From Amyloporia xantha (lineage: Eukaryota > Basidiomycota > Agaricomycetes > Polyporales > Adustoporiaceae), in assembly GCA_036971615.1 (NCBI GenBank), contig JAYKKR010000003.1:2294001-2358000 (forward strand): a DNA stretch of 64,000 bases, in the 5' to 3' direction. The notes beneath the pieces were generated by a model, which worked only from the letters and a program-made list of their open reading frames with translations, was not told the origin of the DNA and ran no database searches. Below are positions 37,573 to 49,094 of the stretch, piece by piece. A program made the translations under genes and the position numbers. Within the stretch, counting starts at the first letter, position 1; each line of letters opens with the position of its first letter.

Positions 37573-38539
37573 AAGCTACAATCCAATCCATTATACTCCA
37601 CGAGCATTGCATCCGGAGAGTAGCGCGCGATGAGTTCGTTTAGGCAATACATTCGTCCCTGTACAACAAGAAGGTAGAGCCCGTTATTGTGAATCATATT
37701 CATCTTGTCTCTCAAGGCACTTGGGCTGTTATAACGACGCCCCTCCTCTGATTCGCGGTGACATTCCCTAAAATGATGCGATACCGCTCGCTGGGAACTT
37801 GTTGATATGGTCTCTCCAACCATGGCTGTGTCTTGCTTACTGAAAGGGTCAAAATCGCCGGCTCCTGGTGTCAACCTGCAGTACAGAAGCGTAAAACATG
37901 GCGCTGATACTAGATTATAAGCTGATAGTTATACTAGTAGGAACTCCCAATTACTTCCACTGTCGCACCGAGGCTGTTGGATCAGGCACAACGTATCCCA
38001 AAATAGCCCCGCAGCCATGTGCCCCAGCTTGATTTGGAGTATGTTATTTTCGCACTGGCCGATGCTATGCTGACTAGGTTTGATGTCGACTATTGGACCC
38101 CTCGTGGTAAGTGCTGTCGGGGCGAATACTAACAAAGAACAAAGCTAATTCCAACAAAGAACAAGGCCAAGACTTACCAGCAGACGTGTTACGTGCTCCA
38201 TGACCTTCCGGGTCGCCAAGTGTATCGCCTGAGGTCACTCATATCTAACACTGACAAGTCAGTCAGTCTTGTTTCCTATAGTTCCTGTGCCCTGCGCCAC
38301 GTATGCAGCTAGAAGCACCCTGCACTGCCTGTCTGCGGGAGAACAAGGTGTTCCTAGGGAGCAGACGGTCTGGCCCTGCTAGGGACATCTTGTTTCCATC
38401 AGATGTGGGCGTATGTGTGCACATGAATCACATATCGCACACTTCGGCGCTCTGAACGGTTTATAAACCCGCTTTTGAGAAATTCTTGAAGTACTCACGC
38501 ATTCCCACTACTCCATCTCACATTGTGCTTCTTGTCGAA
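37573..38539. other. Intergenic between SDH4 and the dynamin-like gene
   Basis: No gene is recognised. A short imperfect duplication of AACAAAGAACAA occurs near 38131-38163. The frame open upstream of 38540 lacks an ATG, so the dynamin-like protein is taken to start at 38540. Confidence 0.35.
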
Positions 38540-41293
38540 ATGGTGACTTCAGCATTCAGCATCGCTGAGAGCGAATATGCCCGGAAGCGGCGGGAAATCT
38601 TCAACTTGGTCAAAGATCTCCGCGCGTTGGGGTATGGGGGTTCACATAGCTTACGCGAAGTCTGGTGTTGAGATATTCCCTCTAGAGCTGAAACGGACAT
38701 TGGTATCCCTCAGATAGTAGTCATCGGAGCACAATCAGGTTCGTACACCCATGACCATTCTGTTATATCTTACAAATGGCTCATTCTCACACTCAGCGGG
38801 CAAAAGCTCCCTGGTTGAAGCAGTTACAGGGGTTAGTTTCGTCTTGCATTTCTAGCGTACACTGTGAGATTGACTCTTCGTACACAGATTAGCGTCCCCC
38901 GCGACAGTGGCACCTGCACTAGGTACGCCTGAACTGCTCCTTCATTTACTTGAGTTGATGTCGCAAAGATGCCCCATGGAATGTACTATATTAACTACCA
39001 CAGGCGACTGGAGCTGCAAGATATCCTATCGTAGGCGCGACGGCACATCTGGATCGTTTAGTCCTCTGCTTACTGCCAAAGTCGACGTGGATATCTGGAT
39101 TCGCCGTGCGCAAGCGGCTATTCTGAGCCCTCATGCTCATCCAGACACCTTCAAAACCATGGACTACCAGCAATTGAGAGACCTCACCAATGGCGGGGGG
39201 ATCCTCGAATTCTCGAAGGACGTTGTGGTTGTCGACATTGAAGACCCAGAGGGCACTGATTTGTCCTTTGTCGACCTTCCAGGTAATGCTGATCTGCTCA
39301 GAAAACTTACATACTTAGAAATATCGTGACGTAGGTCTTATGCAGAACGAGGACCAAGACATGATTGATCTTGTGAAAGACCTTGTTGAGCAGTACGTCA
39401 AAGGCGAGTCCACTATTATCGTCGTTACTATTCCTGCTACCGGTGAGTCTGATCAACATTCGCGGTGGCTTGTTGACTGACTCGCACGGTAGACGACATG
39501 GAAAATCAACAGGCGGTTCGTCTCGCACGAGCTGCTGACCCCGACGGAGAACGGACTATAGGTTGGTCGCAACTTCAGTTACTTCACTTGTATGCCGCAT
39601 CGCTCAAACCCCTGTAAGCTGTCGTTACCAAACCAGATTCGCTCTCAGCCGGGGCGACCGGCACGCGTCAGAAATGGTTGGACATTGTGCTGGGGAGGTC
39701 AAAAAAATCTTACCAACTCAAGCTGGGGTACTTCGTCGTGCGGCTGCCAGATGACGACGAGAGGGCCAGGAACCTGACACGGACAGAGCTGGAACAGCTC
39801 GCCAAGCAGTTTTTTGACGCTCATACTCCTTGGGACAATCCATTACTCTCTGGTCATCTTGGGATACCTCACTTCATTGACCACATAAGCAGGGTCTTGA
39901 TGAAGATTATTCAAGACTCGTGAGTCTATCTGATGCGATTGCGTTTATGTGCTGAAGATGATTAGGCTGCCGAAATTGAAGGAACAGGTTCAAGCCAAGC
40001 TTGCAGAATGCATTCAACAGATGAGCAAATTGCCTGCAGAAGTCACTGTAGACGCTACCACTGAAATCCTCAGTCGTATCTCGAGCTTCTGCGCCGATCT
40101 TCGGGGGGATGTATACGGCCTCAATGAGAGCAAGGACTTTGTTCATCGCACCCAGAGCGCCTTCAGGACATTCAAGCTTACTATTCGTGGCTCCGCTCCA
40201 GATTTCAGACCTTTTACTAATCCTTCGGCGTACCTTCCTCCGTCTCCACCACCATCTGAATCGGACGAGCTAGATGGAGACTCACAGGCAGTCTATCCAC
40301 AAGGGTCCCCCGCAAAACCCATCAGCTTGGATGAGGTCCGGACGGTGATCAAGGAGTATGAGTGTCCTATTCATCACATCAGAATCTCGCTCAAACAGAC
40401 CCATGTCATTAGATCCATCGGTTGGGAGCTCCCTCATAACGTCCCGTTTGAAGCGAAGAAGCGGTTGATTAAACGCTTTATCGACCAATGGCCAGCGCCT
40501 GCTCAGTCATGCTTCGATGAAGTTCTGCACATTTTGTCTGCCTTCGTGGATGCAAACATCAGAAAGCATTTCGAGCAATTCCCAGCACTGGAGCAATATC
40601 TTGGGTACGTAGGAGCATGCATTCAGCCTGATTTCCTGTGGATGACTCTGGCCTTCAGTCCTATCATTAGGAACGAGATTGTCAAGTGCTCAAAGGATGG
40701 CTGGCGGTCTGTGGCCTCTGTGTTGGAGTGCGAAAAGGTTCCCTATATGACCCAAAATGGGCATTATTTCGAATCCTCGCGCACAACTTGGCTTGCACAC
40801 TACAGGCAGATTCGGCGCAATCCTGAGAAGTACTCCATGAACCGGCAGCCGTCGCGACATACTGCAAGTCACAACGGTCCTTCCATTGTCTATAACGTTC
40901 GAGCATGGCCGACCCTCCATCCCCCTACATTCCACCAGTCGACCAGTACGAGGAGGAGTTGATAGTGATGGCGGACGTCAGGGCTTACTTTCAGGTAGCA
41001 TACAAGGTCAGTATATACCTCTATAACTGCGGACTGTACAACTTATCGGTCCCAAATAGCGAGTGATCGACCATGTGCCAATGACAGTCCAACGACACCT
41101 TAATCAAGAACTGTCAGACGGCTTGCAGACGCAACTTGTCGCGAAGCTGGAACTAGGTTCCCCAGATACATCGCAGCGTTTGGCTGACCTCTTGGCTGAG
41201 GACCCGATGGTCAATGCTCTGCGCGCGCAGCTGCAGGCGAAAAAGAACCGCCTGGAAGATATGCAGGTCAAGCTGGATAATTTCGTTATATGA
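38540..41293 (+). CDS. Dynamin-family large GTPase (Mx/Vps1-like)
   Basis: A membrane-remodelling GTPase of the dynamin superfamily. Exons are 38540-38631, 38686-38738, 38797-38831, 38888-38922, 38969-39282, 39335-39442, 39493-39561, 39619-39919, 39966-40604, 40659-40896, 40947-41006 and 41060-41293. The protein is about 725 aa, or 743 if the in-frame 54 nt intron 40605-40658 is retained. GTPase motifs are intact: G1 GAQSAGKSS at 45-53, the P-R-D-S-G-T-C-T-R switch I, G3 DLPG at 174-177 and G4 TKPD at 239-242. A stalk region follows, and the C-terminus (EELIVMADVRAYFQVAYKRV to the end) is the GTPase effector domain. There is no PH domain or membrane anchor, so it resembles the soluble Mx-like fungal subgroup rather than Dnm1. 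The splice near 40896-40947 is the least certain. Confidence 0.9.
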
Positions 41294-41527
41294 ATGCTGA
41301 TGATGTAGGAACATTGGGGCGTCTCGTCCGGAACATGTTAAGATCGTACTGTACTCAAATTGTACAACAGTATTCCAGAATCTCCAGTAGCAATCGAATC
41401 CTGTGATATTGTGGCACTATTGCAATGTCACCTTTCAAACTGTATCTTGAAAGTCTAGTTAGAGCTGCAGCCTCGATTAGGAAAAAAAGCATACCATCCA
41501 GCATAATGGATGGAAAAAGAAACACAT
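41294..41527. other. 3' flank of dynamin-like gene
   Basis: A short spacer leading to the tRNA gene. No other feature is seen. Confidence 0.3.
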
Positions 41528-41627
41528 TGCCACATACCCGGGTCGAACGAGTGACCTCCCCATGTACATGATGACATTAACCGTCATTCATACAAGTGGG
41601 ACGCGCATACCACTACGCCAATGCGGC
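41528..41627 (-). tRNA. tRNA-Thr(UGU), intron-containing
   Basis: On the minus strand the acceptor stem GCCGCAT pairs with ATGTGGC (one G-U), followed by discriminator A. The D arm is GCGTAGTGGTATGCGC. The anticodon stem TCCCA/TGGGG closes a loop reading CT-TGT-A, giving anticodon UGU for threonine. A ~27 nt intron follows position 37. The T arm is ACTCG-TTCGACC-CGGGT. All four arms fold. Confidence 0.88.
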
Positions 41628-42942
41628 TATGGCGAAAGATAAAAGAAGTTATATAAGGACAACTCATCCTGTAGTCATGCCTACCCACAGACGGATCAAA
41701 TTCGCGTCTTGTCTCAAGAGTCAAAACCGTACAACTTCGATTCATCATTCTCATTGCATATAAATTTCACGATCGCGTTGTTACTACTCTCCATGGCGGT
41801 TTGTACGCTACATCCCAAATGGTGACCTATACTCAAGTCATTCGCACGTACAAGATCAAACACGTACAAACCGTCACCACTATGTACTGGTTATGACATT
41901 ATTTATCGTTGAAAATGTTTTGCGCGCAAGTTTGGGCTTATCACGGTAGCGTCGGGTGTAAAACTCCCTTGCATGTAAAAAACGGTTTAAAACAAACCGC
42001 CTCGGAGGAACCCCTTTTTTACTATAGTAAAAAACGTAAATTACATGGCGTCACGTGAGTTCCAACGCTCACGTGACACGTCCCCGCATCTCTCCGGCAG
42101 ACGGCACACACCCCCGGCAGACGCGCCAGCAGCCACAGCAGCCACAGCCCAGCCACAATGAGCCACAATGAGCCACCACGCTCGATGGCTGAGCAGACAT
42201 CACGTGAAAGAAATGGACAGAATTTGCTCCGAGGGCCGAGGGCTTACCGTCGGAGGTATCGAGTGCATCATACCCTCACCTCGTCGGCCTAGCTGCCGTG
42301 TGGCCGAGAAATATCATTTGATGAAGAGGAAAACGTCGATCTTTTTTTTTGGTTGGTTGTCAGACTAGTCTACCGGCTAGCGCAGGCGCAGGACCAAGCG
42401 GCGATGAGAGAGAGGTGTAGGTTGAACAATCCGATGTATCATGTAAGCCACACAGCGGGCAACGACTGATATTCGGGAACGTAAGATGAGTTAAAAGCGT
42501 TAAAATAGGTACAATATTCCTTTATCCCTCGCAATCGCAGTATTAAACCACTCTTTTCTATAATGCTTACATTTGACGGCACAGACTATCGGTGATTGCC
42601 CGCTGTGCCAGCCACGGGCATGGGAATAAGGGCCACCGGCATGGCCGGCAAGCGCGGGGGTCACGTGCTATCATTATTTACATTATTTACATGCCTACTT
42701 TGGCCTCCATGTAGAAAACTCGTAAAAAACATGTAAAAAACATGTAAAAAAGCGACATGTAAAAAACTTGGTTTGAGACGGCGATGCTCCGCACGCCCGA
42801 ATCCAAATGACCTTAGACTGTGCCCTTCACGGTTGCCGGACCTTCATCTTAGTACCCATCACGTCGCAATACCATCAGCTCATAAGTCAATGCAATTAGA
42901 CGTAGCATAAATTAGACAGGGAGAAAGGTTCATTGCTGCGTC
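41628..42942. repeat. Repeat-rich gene-poor stretch with CATGTAAAAAA copies and CACGTG sites
   Basis: No gene is seen. CATGTAAAAAA occurs at about 41972, 42730, 42741 and 42756, the outer copies followed by related CGGTTT and TTGGTTT sequences, so they may bound a degenerate element. A hairpin CGGTTT/AAACCG lies near 41983-42000. TCACGTGAG and CTCACGTGA form an inverted pair at 42051-42076. Further CACGTG sites lie at 42201 and 42662. A short AGCCACA/ATGAGCC minisatellite lies near 42130-42178. Confidence 0.55.
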
Positions 42943-43813
42943 TAGCGTCTCCTAAGTTCAGTCCAGAACCTAGGTCCGAACCCCGAACCGCCGAACCGGA
43001 CCTGAGGTTCAGGTCCGGTCCAGGTTCGGTCCGGCCATGGGCCGTCAGGTTCGGTCCGGGGTTCGGGCTTGCAGTGCGTTGCCCGAACGCGGTGCGAACG
43101 CGTCCGAACCGCGAACCGGGGGATGGGGTCCGATCAATCAGATGGAGATCAATCTTCGCCGTTTCGGTCAATTTTCGCTCGCGCTCTCCCTGCGTGCAGA
43201 CTCGAGATGTCTCACGTGCTCCTAACGCCCTCTCTCTGCCAGCACTGCGACTCTCGAACGGAACCCCCGCGTTGCGCGTCGCCGGCACAAGCGTTCGCAA
43301 GCCCATATGGCAGGTAATGCAGGGCGACGTGGAATCCGCGCGTTCTTCGCGCAGCCAACGCCGGGCAAGCACAACAACACAACGCGACCGGCGCTGGTAG
43401 TAGCAGCAGGGCCCCTACAGGTGCGCGACGCCGCGGCCGCTACTGCTGACAGCTAACCTCGTGCCACAGATGTGCTGCCCCCGAGTGTCGATCTGACAGG
43501 GTATTGCCAGCACTCACGCTTGCAATTGAGTCACCTTCGCCTGATCAACCTCAGGGAATTAAATCTATCCAGACAAGTATCACCACACTATGGACATGTA
43601 CAGTAGACTAGCATAAAATGAAAAAAAAAATTACTTAGAAAATCACAGGTTCAGAAGGTTCGAACGGTTATGAACCTGAACTGAACCTGCTGAACCGGTT
43701 CAGCAGGTTCAGTTCAGGTTCAGGTTCAGGTTCAGCCATATGCATGCAGGTTTGGTTCGGGGTTCGGCCAAAATCCCCGCTGAACCGAACCGAACTGAAC
43801 TTAGGAGACACTA
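42943..43813. mobile_element. hAT-like non-autonomous transposon (MITE), 871 bp
   Basis: The element is flanked by an exact 8 bp direct repeat, GCTGCGTC, at 42935-42942 and 43814-43821. Its ends are inverted: the left end reads TAGCGTCTCCTAAGTTCAGT and the right end is the reverse complement of TAGTGTCTCCTAAGTTCAGT. An 8 bp target duplication with TAG-type termini is the hallmark of hAT elements. The interior has no transposase. It is loaded with GGTTC/GAACC subterminal motifs, contains a perfect 52 bp palindrome at 43671-43722, and has a (GGTTCA)n run at 43715-43735. Confidence 0.82.
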
Positions 43814-45796
43814 GCTGCGTCTAGTTTTATAGAGCCAGGATTGCAATTCGCTTTTGGGCAGTCAAGCTTCTTCCTATTATCAAAGGGTAAAGATGCTACT
43901 GTTGTTCACTGCCCATCCTGCTCCTCGTTGAGAACCGTCTGGAGACGCTCTGCGGCAGCACCTCCAACGCGATCGTGAACAGCTCCCGCGGCTGCAAGGA
44001 CGACGCGAGCGGGTCCAGCGGCACATGTGAGTACAACCCGGCCCACAGAACAGCACTGATACCGACACTAAGTCAAGCACTGGCAGCAGCAAAGTGACGA
44101 CTCTGATGAGGAAGAAGTTCCTACTTGATATAAAATCATATAGCACCACGTGGCAACCGAATGCGAGCACCATTCACGTGAAATACACGTGAGTGGTTTC
44201 CATACACCACGTGATGCAGTCAAAAGATACGTCTACCGCTTCCAACAGCTTACAAAACATATTCCAAAATTGGCACAGACATGGACAGCAGAATAAGTAG
44301 GCCCCCTTCAAATGCGTGGACTCCTAGGAGCAAAAGCGCAAAGTCAAAGTGAGAAACATCACCTGGAAACAAACAAGAACGTGATCGCTTAAACGTTTCG
44401 GTTCCAACGAGGGTGGAGCCCTTACATAAGCACACTCACCGTACATCAATTGATAACCAAATGACAGGTCATTTGGGACGTCGACTTATACACCCGACAC
44501 TATATCACGGGTTTGAGTCTTAGTTCTGATCCTAGGTCACATGATTGGAGCGCCCCATTCCCTTTATAGTAATGTCGGGCTTATTTCGCGCGCAGCGGCG
44601 CTCTGCTTAGCTAATCCATTTTCCGATAATTGAAGAGTCAATAGTTATCCGTTCTCATGCTTCGGGTGTTGGCGGCACACAGAGAAATGTATAAAGTGAT
44701 AAATGATAGTTCATAATGATATGAAATCCCTATAATAGGTAGAAGCGCCCATGTACATATACCAAATTTATTAGGCCTGCATCAGTCACACCCCATTGGA
44801 TTCGGGGCCTATTGTAACTGAAAAACGCTCAAATATGGATATGATTATTCGACAATAAAATTCATTGACTACAGGTCACAGTGGGACCTATTTCTTTCTA
44901 CTCCAGGCTGAAGGGTTTCTACTGCAAGAAAATTAAATTTGTATCATTGGACTTTCTACACTATCCATTCACATTAAAACATAGATGCATTACATTCTGA
45001 TATTCAGGAAGAGACAACTATTGTCGTAATTATAGTACTGACTCCCGAGTCCGCCGAGCGCATCATTGGGCGTCTATAATCTGTCTTGCCATAAACGGCA
45101 GGCGTCGGTGGCTTTGTCATCAATTGGCGCTCACGACTTAAGCCTAAATCTGAATAATCACGTGACCAGGTTCTGAACCTCGATTATATTAAACAATGAT
45201 AAATACACTCATAACTGGTCGCATGACATACGGTTCTCAGTTCTGAGTCTCTCAGCTTATAGCTCCTGTTGTAAATCTGCCTTTGGGATTGTTTATATCT
45301 GGTCTTTTCCAGTTTGCATACCACCGAAGCTCGCTACGGTCACGGCGCTGGTCCAGATCTGATGTACGGTCTAGTACTCAGGCCTCAAGTCCGGCCTGGG
45401 GCTGGCACGAAAAACGTATTCCAGATGTGACCAGCCCATGATATAACCGCAGTTTTAAGTCGAGAACATGATGGCGAAGCAAGGTCGGTCACCTGCCTTC
45501 ACACCAGTCATGGGTTCCGACGGCGGCCCTTCTGCTCAGTTCCCACTGGGCTTGACGACATCCCCAGCCGAGGCTCGGCTGGATCAGTTCACTCCTGCTC
45601 TGGAAGAGCTCTAGGCATGCATGCTGATTATGTGGGCTAATATGTGGTTGAATACAAATAGCTTATTTTGGCCGACCTTTCCACCAGTGTCACCTGCCTG
45701 ACGGCTTGAGCGAGAAATCGAACAGCCGAAGCTCCTCCGTTACCCCACACAGCCTCCAGCCTCGCTCATTCAGCATCTAGCAACGCATTCGCCGCC
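43814..45796. other. Gene-poor, AT-richer stretch upstream of COX8
   Basis: No gene was recognised. The minus-strand frame 43880-44173 has a run that could be an exon fragment (LDPLASSLQPRELFTIALEV in another frame near 43930-44030), but nothing connects to it. The CACGTG cluster at 44147-44213 lies here. The last ~150 bp before 45797 are pyrimidine-rich and fit a promoter. Confidence 0.35.
44147..44213. promoter_or_regulatory. Cluster of four CACGTG (E-box/G-box) sites
   Basis: CACGTG occurs at 44147-44152, 44175-44180, 44186-44191 and 44208-44213, four times in 67 bp. In fungi this palindrome binds bHLH factors of the Cbf1/Pho4/SREBP type. No adjacent gene start is evident, so a regulatory role is only inference. 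Confidence 0.5.
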
Positions 45797-46157
45797 ATGT
45801 CCTCTCTTACCAAAGTTTCCGCCTTTACCCCTCGTGTGACAGTCTTGTCTCGTACGCCTCGATCATCTTTTGGTCAGTTCCGCTACGCTCACTCTGAACA
45901 CGGCACCCACAAGGTAAATCGAGTCCTGTGCTACGTCGATGGGTAGGCCTGATCTTTGCGTCTAGCATTTGCCGTTTGAGTACCACAACCGGAAGGCTTT
46001 CGCCGTGAAATTCTTTGCCTTCTGCATGACTGGGTTCTCTATCCCATTCATCGCAGTTGCGTACCAATTGTAAGCAACCTGGCAGTGATACTGCGGTGCG
46101 CTATCCACTTATGCGAAGTTTGTCTTTACCAGGCACAAGTCCGGCGGCGTCGCATGA
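45797..46157 (+). CDS. COX8: Cytochrome c oxidase small subunit (COX8 in yeast, COX7C type)
   Basis: A single-helix accessory subunit of respiratory complex IV in the mitochondrial inner membrane. The model is 81 aa in three exons: 45797-45913, 45966-46069 and 46133-46157. A basic presequence (MSSLTKVSAFTPRVTVLSRT) precedes the family core HLPFEYHNRKAFAVKFFAFC and the membrane helix MTGFSIPFIAVAYQL, ending HKSGGVA. The FEYxN-x-KxFAVK-x2 block is diagnostic. Kozak-like GCCGCCATGT supports the start. Confidence 0.92.
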
Positions 46158-46907
46158 GGGGATTGTATCGTATTGCGAATGTACACTACGACGACGACAT
46201 AGGGTATGAGATGGCATCGTCGATGGTTGTTGGATTTGTCTGCAGCGTGGCGCCAGCTCATATTTCGACCATGCACACAATGACCAGTTGGGGATGCCTC
46301 TCTGCGAGTACTGAGCAGAATGACCTACTTCGTATAGTTGCTATTGGGGCGGGTTGAAGCTTATGGATCGCCTCGATTGATCGCTGATGCGGGTATGGCA
46401 CTGGCAGCGTTGTGCACGGACTAACAATGTGATAGTGGTCACAGGACGTTAGTGTATGCCGTCTCTTTATTTCAGCTATTTGATGTGACTTTTGAGTCTC
46501 ACCGGGGCGGTCAAATCGTATCATGTATTCTAGGATAAGTGAGTTCACATAGGAGTCATGTACGAATCTGCGAGGTAAGTATGATTCTCGTTCTCCGACG
46601 ACCCCTGAATAGCGCATCGCCTGTCTACGCGGCTGTCAATGCGATATTGCCCTTATCGTACGTAGTAACGCTCACCGAGTGTTGCGTCATTTAGGACAAT
46701 GCAAAGGTCGGTCCCGTGTTAGATCAGGTAAGTGCCATTTATTGCTTGTTCATCATTTTCCTGATTGCATTGTTACTGGGTGGCGTGCACAGTATAAGAA
46801 TCAATGCACGGAGTTAGGTGACAGTACGCTCACGCTCTTTGTCCTTCAGGCATCCACTCTCTGAAACCCCCAAAATTACTAAACACGAGTGATTGTCTTT
46901 AAGCTCA
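46158..46907. other. Intergenic, nothing recognised
   Basis: Short frames on both strands lack motifs. The region separates COX8 from the disordered-protein gene. Confidence 0.35.
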
Positions 46908-47708
46908 ATGGATCCCATTCCCTCTTCCTCTTCCTCATTGCATGTGGCGAGCGCCCCTGACGATGGTTACGATCGAGCGAACTCTCCTTCCTCGTCAATT
47001 TTCACCCTACCCGAGACTCCTGTCCCTCGGCCCGCTATTGTTTCCAAGCAGAAGGCAGACAGAATGCTTGGCAAGCATACTCCCTGCATCAGCGCTACGG
47101 ATGTGACACATGCCCAGCTCGCAGAGCCGGAGTCCGAGCGCGACACGTCCTGTCGCACGGTTCAACCTGTCGTGTCATTTGCGGACTCGAAGGATGACGA
47201 GAGGAAAGAAGGGATAGACGATGAAGGAGCGGTGTCTGATCACGAGGGAGAGGGCAAGGGGAAGGGCCGAAGCAAGAAGTCGATCTTGGCGCCAGTAGGC
47301 AGGCTGCTCAGGGCTTTCCGTCGACGAAAGACGACTAGTATCCTGCGCTCGGGGAAAGAGGTGGCCCTGTCCAGCCCTAGGCCTGCTCGCATCAAGTCGA
47401 GCTTCGGTCATTCCGTCCGGAGACGCGCCTCCTCTGCAAGCGTCGCGGGCCCTTCTAAATTGCCATCGGGCCCTTCGACTCCCGAGGCATCGCGCTCGAC
47501 GTTCCCCTCTGGGATGCGTCAGAGTCCCAAGAGTGGAAGAAGTCTTCGCCGAACGTCGACCATGTCCTCACGACGGTCGGTTGGGTCCACCAAGAGTCGG
47601 GAGAGCGCGAGGCGCCACGTCTACGGAGCGAGGAGACACTTGCTGTCGCAGAAACAGGCTCTGCAGGAAATTGAGCCGACGGAGATTGTCGATCTTTCCG
47701 GCCACTGA
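46908..47708 (+). CDS. Basic, Ser/Arg-rich disordered protein of unknown function
   Basis: An uninterrupted 266-codon frame starting at ATG 46908; the frame extends slightly upstream without a better ATG. No family is recognised. The N-terminus is Ser-rich (PSSSSSLHVASAPDD), the middle is acidic (KDDERKEGIDDEGAVSDHEG), and then a short amphipathic basic segment (KKSILAPVGRLLRAFRRRKT) could bind membrane or nucleic acid. The C-terminal third is Ser/Arg-rich with many S-x-R and RR motifs, and ends EIVDLSGH. It is probably disordered and phosphorylated. Codon use resembles neighbouring genes, which supports it being real, and it is one of the few single-exon genes here. Confidence 0.65.
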   Translation: MDPIPSSSSSLHVASAPDDGYDRANSPSSSIFTLPETPVPRPAIVSKQKADRMLGKHTPCISATDVTHAQLAEPESERDTSCRTVQPVVSFADSKDDERKEGIDDEGAVSDHEGEGKGKGRSKKSILAPVGRLLRAFRRRKTTSILRSGKEVALSSPRPARIKSSFGHSVRRRASSASVAGPSKLPSGPSTPEASRSTFPSGMRQSPKSGRSLRRTSTMSSRRSVGSTKSRESARRHVYGARRHLLSQKQALQEIEPTEIVDLSGH

Positions 47709-48087
47709 GAGTATTGTCGAAAAGGATTGGACTCTGATTGGCCGTTCTGATGCCTCGCCTGTTGGACCGTAGGAAAATGGACGGAAATTCTTGTGTATGT
47801 ATTGAGAGTGAGTGGGCAGATGACCTTGTGAATGATTTTTCTGTCTGGACACACCAGTGCATAATGCTGTATTGTCATTTATCTAGCTCGAGTGCCCTTC
47901 TTTGAGTATCTGTTACCAGTGCGTTAGCACCGATCGTATTCGAAATAACTGGGCGACGACAATGCATCTTGGCTTTCGCGTCGCTACTGCCGTTACCCGT
48001 AGCCTGATTGATAGTGATTCCTGCCCTATGTCATTCAATTCTACATAGCACGACTATAATTTTGCTTCCTTGACAAACAGGAGAATA
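47709..48087. other. Intergenic before tRNA-Ser
   Basis: This is the 3' flank of the disordered-protein gene. No other feature is recognised. Confidence 0.35.
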
Positions 48088-48178
48088 GGCACTATAGCCA
48101 AGTGGTTAAGGCGACAGATTCGAATTACATCTTATCTGTTTCCCTATGGGAGCGCAGGTTCGAACCCTGCTGGTGTCG
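48088..48178 (+). tRNA. tRNA-Ser(CGA), intron-containing, class II
   Basis: The acceptor stem GGCACTA pairs with TGGTGTC, followed by discriminator G. The D arm is AGCCAAGTGGTTAAGGC. The anticod stem ACAGA/TCTGT closes a loop TT-CGA-A, giving anticodon CGA. A ~9 nt intron follows position 37. A long variable arm (TTCCCTATGGGAG) marks a class II serine tRNA, and the T arm is GCAGG-TTCGAAC-CCTGC. Confidence 0.92.
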
Positions 48179-49094
48179 ACTGATCTTTTGGCAAATTCTT
48201 ATGTCGTGCAGTGGTATTTTTGTGCTTCAGGATCAATGTTTCATACCGTAATCCTCCTTGCTTTGCCCTGGATGCAACCTGGAGTAATTTTGGAATTATA
48301 TGAAATCAAAATCTGCCATCTCATTGCAATTCCTTGAATGTTGAATCCTATGCCTGATCCTATGCCTGTTCTGTGGCGTGATGATGTACAGATACACTGG
48401 CGAGGTCACAGAATCACGCATTGATCGGGAAAGTTTTGAAGACGATGTTACCGGGGTGGTGGAGGTCGACTTTACGACTCGAGACGTAAATTTGTATGCA
48501 GGGAACATCATGAAGACGAATTCGAAGAGCAGTCCCTGTATTCCCCACCCAACCATGTGCAAAGCTTCTGGACACAAAGCGTCCATGCAGCCTTAATCTC
48601 GATAGCTCTTGCCCGTTGTTCACGGGCATCTTCTCCCAGACCGAGCCGCGCTGATAGATCGCCGTCGGATCTTCCATGTGAATAATGGTCCTGATAGCTT
48701 CCGGCACTTGTGCGTGAGAGCATACAGAGTTGTCTCTCGTACTAATTTTTTATAGCGTGATCATTGATGCTAAGCGGGTTCTCTGAGACTCGCAACATGG
48801 ACAGCTTTGATTCATTTGAATGTTGAACGCCTATATATCATGGAGTAAGATGAGACTCGTCCTTGGGCGCACCGACCTGGCCTCATCTGCCATAATGGCA
48901 TCGCCTGCCTCCCAGTCTGCAGATCTGCAAAGCACACTTCAAATATTGTTCGTTCTCCTCCTGTCCTAAATACAGAGCGCACGCTGATTTATGTGTCCAA
49001 GTTCAGAGTCTATTACGACTCATGCATGCTGGCTGGCGCGAGTGAGCATCCCGGTCTGTCATCTGACGAGAATGTCCTAGTGAACTGCCCACAG
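48179..49094. other. Intergenic with unassigned minus-strand frames
   Basis: Three overlapping minus-strand frames lie at 48296-48723, one with a hydrophobic run (WGIQGLLFEFVFMMFPAYKF). None could be tied to a family or spliced. The first exon of the following membrane-protein gene probably lies within 48960-49094 but was not resolved. Confidence 0.3.

Noticed and set aside
42896..43400. Overlapping 150-codon frames in the repeat-rich region
   Set aside because: They lie inside the hAT-like element and are produced by GGTTC/GAACC repeats, which gives biased, meaningless translation.
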